From: CAYXGE01 sp964464435
GTDB lineage: Bacteria; Pseudomonadota; Gammaproteobacteria; Burkholderiales; Methylophilaceae
NCBI GenBank assembly: GCA_964464435.1
Contig: CAYXGE010000033.1
Coordinates: forward strand, 1 to 19,764
Reading direction: 5' to 3'
Length of the DNA: 19,764 nt
A program made the position numbers and the translations under genes. Positions within the stretch are counted from its first letter, which is position 1. Each line of letters starts with the position of its first letter. Positions 15,529-19,764 of the stretch are shown piece by piece. The notes beneath the pieces were generated by a model. The model was given only the letters and a program-made list of their open reading frames with translations. It did not search any database and was not told the DNA's origin.

Positions 15529-17034
15529 CTAGTTGTTTTTACTGTCCATTTTTGCTTTAAGCAAGGCACCTAAGTTGGTGGTGCCTGCAGAAGCAGCATC
15601 GTCAGCTGGTTTTGATGTAGCTTCTTCAGCCTTAGCTTTTTTCTTAGCCGCTGGTTTCTCGCTAGCTACTTTTTCTGTAGCGCCGCTTGGGTCAGCTTCT
15701 AATTGTTTAACGCCAAGAGAAATGCGCTCTTTTTCAGTATCTATGCTTAACACAACAGCAGTAACTTCATCACCTTTCTTGAAGTTGCGAATCGCTTCTT
15801 CACCTGTTTGTGTCCAAGATAAGTCAGACAAGTGAATTAAGCCATCAATGCTACCTGTAAGGCCAATAAACACGCCAAAATCAGTGATTGATTTGATTTG
15901 GCCTGATACTTTATCGCCCTTGTTATGAGTAGCAGCAAACTCTTCCCATGGATTTACTTGGCATTGTTTCATACCGAGTGATAAACGACGACGATCTTCA
16001 TCAATCTCAAGAATCATCACTTCAACTTCGTCACCTAATTGTGCAATTTTGCCTGGATGAACGTTTTTGTTTGTCCAATCCATTTCAGAAACGTGCACTA
16101 AGCCTTCAATGCCTGGTTCGATTTCAACGAAAGCACCGTAGTCAGTTAAGTTGGTCACTTTACCGAACAAGCGTGTACTTACAGGGTAACGGCGTGATAA
16201 AGCAACCCAAGGGTCATCGCCCATTTGTTTGATACCAAGTGATACACGGTTTTTCTCTTGATCAAATTTAAGGATTTTTGCTTCAACTTCTTCACCAACA
16301 GTTAACACTTCTGATGGGTGTTTAACACGGCGCCATGCCAAGTCGGTAATGTGGAGCAAGCCATCAATACCACCCAAATCAACGAATGCACCGTAGTCAG
16401 TAATATTTTTAACCACGCCTTTGATAATTGCGCCTTCTTTTAGCGTATCCATCATAGCTTCACGGTCTGCACCCATTGACTCTTCCATCACAGCGCGACG
16501 AGAAACAACCACGTTGTTGCGTTTGCGGTCTAATTTAATGACTTTGAAATCCCACTCTTTATTTTCAAAAGGCGTGGTGTCTTTTACAGGACGCACATCA
16601 ACTAATGAACCTGGTAAGAAAGCACGAATGCCATTTACCATGACAGTTAAGCCGCCTTTAACACGACCGTTAACCATGCCTTTGATAATGCGACCTTCAT
16701 TCATGGCTTCTTCTAAATCTAACCATGCAGCTAAACGTTTAGCTTTTTCACGTGAAAGCTTGGTTGAACCATAGCCATCTTCTAAAGATTCGATGCACAC
16801 TTTAACAAAATCGCCAACTTGAACTTCCATTTCGCCGCGATCATTTAAGAATTCGCTTGCTGTGATAACGCTCTCAGATTTGAGCCCAGCATTGACGACA
16901 ACAAAGTCAGAATCGATTGACACCACTTCAGCGGTGATTACTTCACCTGAGCGCATTTCTTGACGCGCTAGGCTTTCCTCAAATAAAGCTGCAAAACTTT
17001 CCATAGAGGAGGTTGATGTTGAAACGTTAGCCAT
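15529..17034 (-). CDS. rpsA: 30S ribosomal protein S1 (five S1 domains)
   Basis: S1 recruits and unfolds mRNA on the 30S subunit. The 501-residue product contains five OB-fold S1 domains at about 27-96, 112-182, 198-270, 285-356 and 370-444. Domains 3-5 carry the hallmark ITDYGAFVDLGGIDGLLHITDL and its variants (LTDYGAFVEIEP, ITDFGVFIGLTG). After GVKQLEADP the usual sixth domain (E. coli S1 is 557 residues) is absent. It is replaced by a 57-residue Lys/Ala-rich tail ending TTNLGALLKAKMDSKNN. The start at 17034 is supported by TAGGTA 9-10 bases upstream. It follows cmk, as in most proteobacteria, but a terminator hairpin separates the two, so rpsA likely has its own promoter or is attenuated. 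Confidence 0.96.
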   Translation of the reverse strand: MANVSTSTSSMESFAALFEESLARQEMRSGEVITAEVVSIDSDFVVVNAGLKSESVITASEFLNDRGEMEVQVGDFVKVCIESLEDGYGSTKLSREKAKRLAAWLDLEEAMNEGRIIKGMVNGRVKGGLTVMVNGIRAFLPGSLVDVRPVKDTTPFENKEWDFKVIKLDRKRNNVVVSRRAVMEESMGADREAMMDTLKEGAIIKGVVKNITDYGAFVDLGGIDGLLHITDLAWRRVKHPSEVLTVGEEVEAKILKFDQEKNRVSLGIKQMGDDPWVALSRRYPVSTRLFGKVTNLTDYGAFVEIEPGIEGLVHVSEMDWTNKNVHPGKIAQLGDEVEVMILEIDEDRRRLSLGMKQCQVNPWEEFAATHNKGDKVSGQIKSITDFGVFIGLTGSIDGLIHLSDLSWTQTGEEAIRNFKKGDEVTAVVLSIDTEKERISLGVKQLEADPSGATEKVASEKPAAKKKAKAEEATSKPADDAASAGTTNLGALLKAKMDSKNN

Positions 17035-17054
17035 TAAATTAATTACCTATAAAA

Positions 17055-17070
17055 CCCACCGTGCGATGGG
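17055..17070 (-). promoter_or_regulatory. Hairpin in the rpsA leader
   Basis: On the minus strand CCCATC and GGTGGG (one G-T pair) flank the loop GCAC, about 20 bases before the rpsA start. S1 represses its own mRNA in E. coli through structured leader hairpins, so this could be part of such a control element. The resemblance is only positional. Confidence 0.3.
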
Positions 17071-17071
17071 G

Positions 17072-17109
17072 AAAAATTAAAAAAGCCGCAAACCGGTGAG
17101 GTTAACGGC
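17072..17109 (-). terminator. Terminator-like hairpin between cmk and rpsA
   Basis: On the minus strand GCCGTTAACC (17109-17100) pairs with GGTTTGCGGC (17094-17085) around a 5-base loop, with one mismatch and one G-T pair. TTTTTT and a further AATTTTT follow (17084-17072). It starts 26 bases after the cmk stop and would end or attenuate transcription before rpsA. Confidence 0.65.
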
Positions 17110-17135
17110 ACCACTAACACAAATTAACTATTTGA

Positions 17136-17813
17136 TTATTTTGTGTTTTTGTAATGATGTAATACTGCTTCTACTGCCTGACTAATCGATAATTGATTTG
17201 TGTCTAACAATAAGGCATCATTGGTTTGTTGTAAGGGAGAAGCAGTTCGAGCTTGATCGCGTGTATCGCGATCTTCTAAATCCTTTACAATATCCTCAAG
17301 GATAGCATGCTTTTCATTTTGTATCAACTGCTTATAGCGTCTTTCAGCACGCGTTTTTGCGCTGGCGGTCAAATAAATTTTGGTTTTTGCTTCTTTAAAT
17401 ACAACGCTACCCATATCACGTCCATCGGCCACCAAGCCAGGCGATTTAATAAAGCTCCTTTGAAGGTCGAAAAGTGCCTCACGTAATTTGGGGTGCACAG
17501 CCACCTCTGATGCGCCACGACTGATGAGTTCTGTGCGCACATCATGGGTAATATCTTGTGTGCTGCTATCTGGTTGAATGAGCTCAATTTTATCTTCTGT
17601 AAAGCAAATATTGAGACGTTTGGCTAAAGAGGTCAGCATTTCTTCATCTTGCCAGCTGATATTGTTTTGATGAGCGGCCAATGCGACCACGCGATATAGC
17701 GCCCCAGAATCTAGATAATTAAAGTTAAGCGTTTTTGCCACTAATTGCGCAACCGTACCTTTGCCTGACGCTGATGGGCCATCAATGCAAATAATAGGTG
17801 GTTGTATGGTCAT
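17136..17813 (-). CDS. cmk: Cytidylate kinase
   Basis: Cmk phosphorylates CMP and dCMP with ATP in the cytoplasm. The 225 residues match the long bacterial form (about 225). The P-loop is GPSASGKGT (12-20), the nucleotide-binding strand is YLDSGALYRVVAL (33-45), the conserved central motif is VADGRDMGSVVF (128-139) and the lid/substrate motif is DRDTRDQARTASPL (181-194). The ATG at 17813 begins MTIQPPIICIDGP, the family start, although no clear Shine-Dalgarno sequence is present. It lies between aroA and rpsA as in many proteobacteria, but here an oppositely oriented gene intervenes on the aroA side. Confidence 0.96.
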   Translation of the reverse strand: MTIQPPIICIDGPSASGKGTVAQLVAKTLNFNYLDSGALYRVVALAAHQNNISWQDEEMLTSLAKRLNICFTEDKIELIQPDSSTQDITHDVRTELISRGASEVAVHPKLREALFDLQRSFIKSPGLVADGRDMGSVVFKEAKTKIYLTASAKTRAERRYKQLIQNEKHAILEDIVKDLEDRDTRDQARTASPLQQTNDALLLDTNQLSISQAVEAVLHHYKNTK

Positions 17814-17925
17814 TGATTGATATTTTCTATCAAAACATTAATATTAATTGATTGGATTAACTGTGTGGTTTCCAACAAAATAGAGTTTATATTTTAGATG
17901 CATTTTAAACAAAAAAGGAGTAATC
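17814..17925. promoter_or_regulatory. Divergent spacer between cmk and the DUF2061-like gene
   Basis: This AT-rich 112-base spacer must hold the promoter of the rightward gene, and probably one for cmk because aroA transcription would have to cross an opposing gene. TATATT-like -10 hexamers occur near 17890 for the plus strand, without a good -35. It also holds the 12-base palindrome ATTAATATTAAT (17837-17848) and an IHF-consensus match, listed separately. Confidence 0.35.
17828..17840 (+). promoter_or_regulatory. Match to the IHF consensus upstream of cmk
   Basis: TATCAAAACATTA fits WATCAANNNNTTR exactly and lies 15 bases upstream of the cmk start. By a rough base-composition estimate one or two such matches are expected per 20 kb by chance in AT-rich DNA. 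The nearby ihfB gene makes autoregulation conceivable but not shown. Confidence 0.2.
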
Positions 17926-17963
17926 ATGGCAAAAACATTATCATTTGCAGCGGTACATTTTTC
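17926..17963 (+). CDS. DUF2061-like small membrane protein (partial, cut by assembly gap)
   Basis: A strong ribosome-binding site AAGGAG (17915-17920) stands 5 bases before ATG 17926, followed by MAKTLSFAAVHF, 12 codons up to the N run. This start resembles the DUF2061 family of small (about 65-75 residue) membrane proteins, which begin with a Lys-Thr-x-Ser/Thr-Phe-x-x-x-His-Phe pattern before a transmembrane helix. The rest is lost in the gap. Its orientation is opposite to every other gene in this half of the window. Family placement is from memory of a short stretch and so is tentative; the gene start itself is well supported. Confidence 0.6.
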
Positions 17964-18063
17964 NNNNNNNNNNNNNNNNNNNNNNNNNNNNNNNNNNNNN
18001 NNNNNNNNNNNNNNNNNNNNNNNNNNNNNNNNNNNNNNNNNNNNNNNNNNNNNNNNNNNNNNN
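17964..18063. other. Assembly gap (100 N)
   Basis: Exactly 100 undetermined bases, the usual placeholder for a scaffold gap of unknown size. The aroA 3' end (about 55 codons by comparison with the usual 425-430 residues) and the rest of a plus-strand small gene must both lie inside, which needs roughly 300 bases or more. The real gap is therefore probably longer than shown. Confidence 0.95.
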
Positions 18064-19181
18064 TTAGGCGGGGTAATCGTAATAAAATCTTGTCCCTCAA
18101 TCACCTGCGCGCCTAGCTTACGTAACTCTGTTGCCATCGCGGCAATACGGTCTGTCTCTTTAACGCGCCAGCTGGCAATGTTGCGCAGGGTTGTCGTGCC
18201 TTCAGCAAATACTGCCATTACGGCTAAAGTCATGGCGGCATCTGGGATATGATTACAGTCAAGATCAATAGCTTTCAACTTTCCTGATTCAGGCTGTTTA
18301 ACGTGTACCGCTGTATTTCCACGATGAGTAATGGCGCCCATTAATTCAATAGCATCTAAAAATTTGATATCACCTTGAATGCTGTTGTTTCCGACCCCCT
18401 TTACATTTATTTGCCCTGCAATTGCACCAGAAGCATAAAAGTAAGAAGCGCTAGACGCGTCACCTTCCACATAAATCTTGTCAGCGCTCAAATAACTGGA
18501 GCCTTTAACGCTAAATAGTTGCCAATTTTCGTGGTCAACTTCCGCTTCAAAGCGTTGCATTAAGTTGAGTGTGATTTCGATATACGGTTTTGAAATCAAT
18601 TCGCCAACGACTTCTACTGTGGCGTTTTCTCTGATAAGTGGTAATGACATTAAAAGCGCAGTGAGAAATTGGCTTGAAACATTGCCTCTAATTTGAATAG
18701 GTTTTGTAACATCAATTTTTGCAGGAGAGATTTTTAGGGGTGGAAATCCTTCATTTTCTAAATACTCAATGTTAGCACCAGCTTGGCGTAAAGCATCTAC
18801 CAAGTCACCAATTGGACGCTCATGCATGCGAGGCACACCATGAAGATGATAGTACCCATTGGAAAATGCGAGTGCTGCGGTGAGGGGTCTAAATGCTGTG
18901 CCAGCATTTCCTAGAAATAAGTCTGTATTTTTGTTTGGAAAATTACCTTGGCAACCATGTACACGCCAACTGGTTTCGCTAAGTTTCTCTAGCTTTACCC
19001 CAAGTTTAGCTAAGGCCTCAAGCATTCTGTTAGTATCATCAGAAATTAGTAAGTCATGCACTTCTGTTACGCCATCGGCTAATGCAGCCAACAGTAAAGT
19101 GCGATTAGAAATGCTTTTAGAGCCAGGTAAAGTAACTTCGCCAGCCACTTCTTTTACAGGGTTAAGATGCAGTTGTTCCAT
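18064..19181 (-). CDS. aroA: 3-phosphoshikimate 1-carboxyvinyltransferase (EPSP synthase), 3' end lost in gap
   Basis: AroA condenses shikimate-3-phosphate and PEP to EPSP in the shikimate pathway. The visible 372 residues begin MEQLHLNPVKEVAGEVTLPG, the family start. An upstream in-frame ATG at 19235 would overlap tyrA and is rejected. Key motifs are LPGSKSISNRTLLLAALA (K21, S22, R26), the PEP loop LGNAGTAFRPL (90-100), RMHERPIGDLVDAL, VSSQFLTALLMSLP, EGDASSASYF, the catalytic-Asp region CNHIPDAAMTLAVMA and WRVKETDRIAAMATEL. This is the class I type. About 55 C-terminal residues, including the conserved DHR segment, fall in the gap. Sequence beyond the gap in this frame is antisense to another gene and not part of aroA. 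The start lies 13 bases after the tyrA stop. Confidence 0.95.
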
Positions 19182-19194
19182 GGTGTTATTAAAT

Positions 19195-19764
19195 TTATTG
19201 ATTTTTTGCCCAGTTGTTGCGCGCAATGCTGGCACATTGAAACAAAGCTTCTAGGCTTGCGCCATCGTTATTGTTAAGTAAGGTTTCAATGTGTGTGAGT
19301 TGTTGCTGGTAAGCTTTAATTTCTTTTAAAAGTGCAGATTTGTTGGCGAGGCTAATGTCTCGCCACATTTCAGGCGAGCTGCCTGCAATACGGGTAAAAT
19401 CTCGAAAGCCACTCGCGGCAAAAGAAAATAGTTGCTCTGCATTAGGACGGTGAGCAATTTCATTCACCAAAGCAAATGCAAGTAAATGAGGCAAATGGCT
19501 AACTGCGGCAAACACTTCATCATGGGCTTGCGCTGTCATTTCTGAGACTTTTGCCCCACATGTCTGCCATAATGCTGATGCTCTGGAAGCCGCGTCTTTA
19601 TTGGTCTGCGGGGTAGGGGTGATAATCACATTTTTACCTGCAAATAAATCACTTTTAGCGGCTGATGGCCCTGTTTTTTCTGCCCCAGCAATTGGATGCG
19701 CTCCAACAAATTGTGAAAATTGCGCACCTAATACCGCTTGAGCAACGGCTAATACGTCTGACTT
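19195..19764 (-). CDS. tyrA: Prephenate dehydrogenase (partial, C-terminal 189 residues)
   Basis: This NAD(P)-dependent enzyme converts prephenate (or arogenate) toward tyrosine. The frame is open from the window edge: it begins KSDVLAVAQAVLG and continues through the active-site motif GAHPIAGAEKTGPSAA (visible residues 21-36, with the catalytic His). Then come LFAGKNVIITPTP, the helical C-terminal domain HDEVFAAVSHLPHLLAFALV and GFRDFTRIAGSSPEMWRDI, all hallmarks of bacterial TyrA. The NAD-binding Rossmann half is outside the window. It lies directly before aroA, as in the betaproteobacterial pheA-hisC-tyrA-aroA-cmk-rpsA-ihfB cluster; pheA and hisC are expected further right. Confidence 0.93.
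   Translation of the reverse strand, partial: KSDVLAVAQAVLGAQFSQFVGAHPIAGAEKTGPSAAKSDLFAGKNVIITPTPQTNKDAASRASALWQTCGAKVSEMTAQAHDEVFAAVSHLPHLLAFALVNEIAHRPNAEQLFSFAASGFRDFTRIAGSSPEMWRDISLANKSALLKEIKAYQQQLTHIETLLNNNDGASLEALFQCASIARNNWAKNQ

Noticed and set aside
17837..17848. 12-base palindrome ATTAATATTAAT
   Set aside because: Such AT-only palindromes are common in AT-rich spacers; without conservation it is not a supported site.
17844..19235. A 463-residue AroA reading frame running through the N gap
   Set aside because: The sequence left of the gap in this frame is antisense to a plus-strand gene with its own ribosome-binding site and has no AroA similarity. The extra 18 N-terminal residues overlap tyrA.
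1..19764. Mobile elements, phage genes, CRISPR arrays, toxin-antitoxin pairs or tRNAs
   Set aside because: I looked for transposase motifs, terminal repeats, spaced direct repeats and cloverleaf-like sequences and saw none. The only tandem repeat is coding.

Overview
The window is bacterial chromosome of moderately AT-rich composition. It most resembles a betaproteobacterium of the Methylophilaceae type (Methylotenera/Methylophilus-like). This taxonomic call is inferred from gene order and protein character, not from a database search. Almost every base lies in a housekeeping gene or a secretion gene. I see no tRNA, rRNA, CRISPR array, insertion sequence or phage gene, and no gene-free stretch above 300 bases. 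The largest gap is the 229-base divergent spacer between gspD and gspE.

Region 1 (1-12188) is a nearly complete type II secretion system (T2SS) in three transcription units. gspD (outer-membrane secretin) and a small unknown membrane protein gene read leftward. gspE (ATPase) and gspF (inner-membrane platform) read rightward from the same spacer. gspG-H-I-J-K-L-M-N, an unrelated integral-membrane acyltransferase-like gene (DUF1624 type) and a short gspC read leftward with overlaps or tiny gaps. gspF and gspC are therefore convergent. The prepilin peptidase (GspO/PilD) is absent and must be supplied from elsewhere.

Region 2 (12189-12961) holds a secreted ComEA-like helix-hairpin-helix protein with a Lys/Glu-rich repeat tail. 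It is bounded by its own putative promoter and a strong terminator.

Region 3 (12962-19764) is a conserved housekeeping string on the minus strand. In transcription order it is tyrA (partial), aroA (cut by an assembly gap), cmk, rpsA, ihfB, lapA, lapB and pyrF. It covers aromatic amino acid synthesis, CMP recycling, ribosomal protein S1, IHF-beta, the LapA/LapB regulators of LPS synthesis, and the last step of UMP synthesis. Terminator-like hairpins follow cmk and ihfB. A 100-N gap (17964-18063) lies between aroA and cmk. Its left edge carries the first 12 codons of a plus-strand gene resembling small DUF2061 membrane proteins, so the real missing sequence is probably longer than 100 bases.

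There is no obviously new multigene system. The points most worth a second look are the acyltransferase-like gene inside the T2SS operon, the PDZ-less GspC, the unknown gene behind gspD, the repeat-tailed ComEA-like protein beside the T2SS, an S1 protein that appears to lack its sixth S1 domain, and the hidden DUF2061-like gene at the gap.
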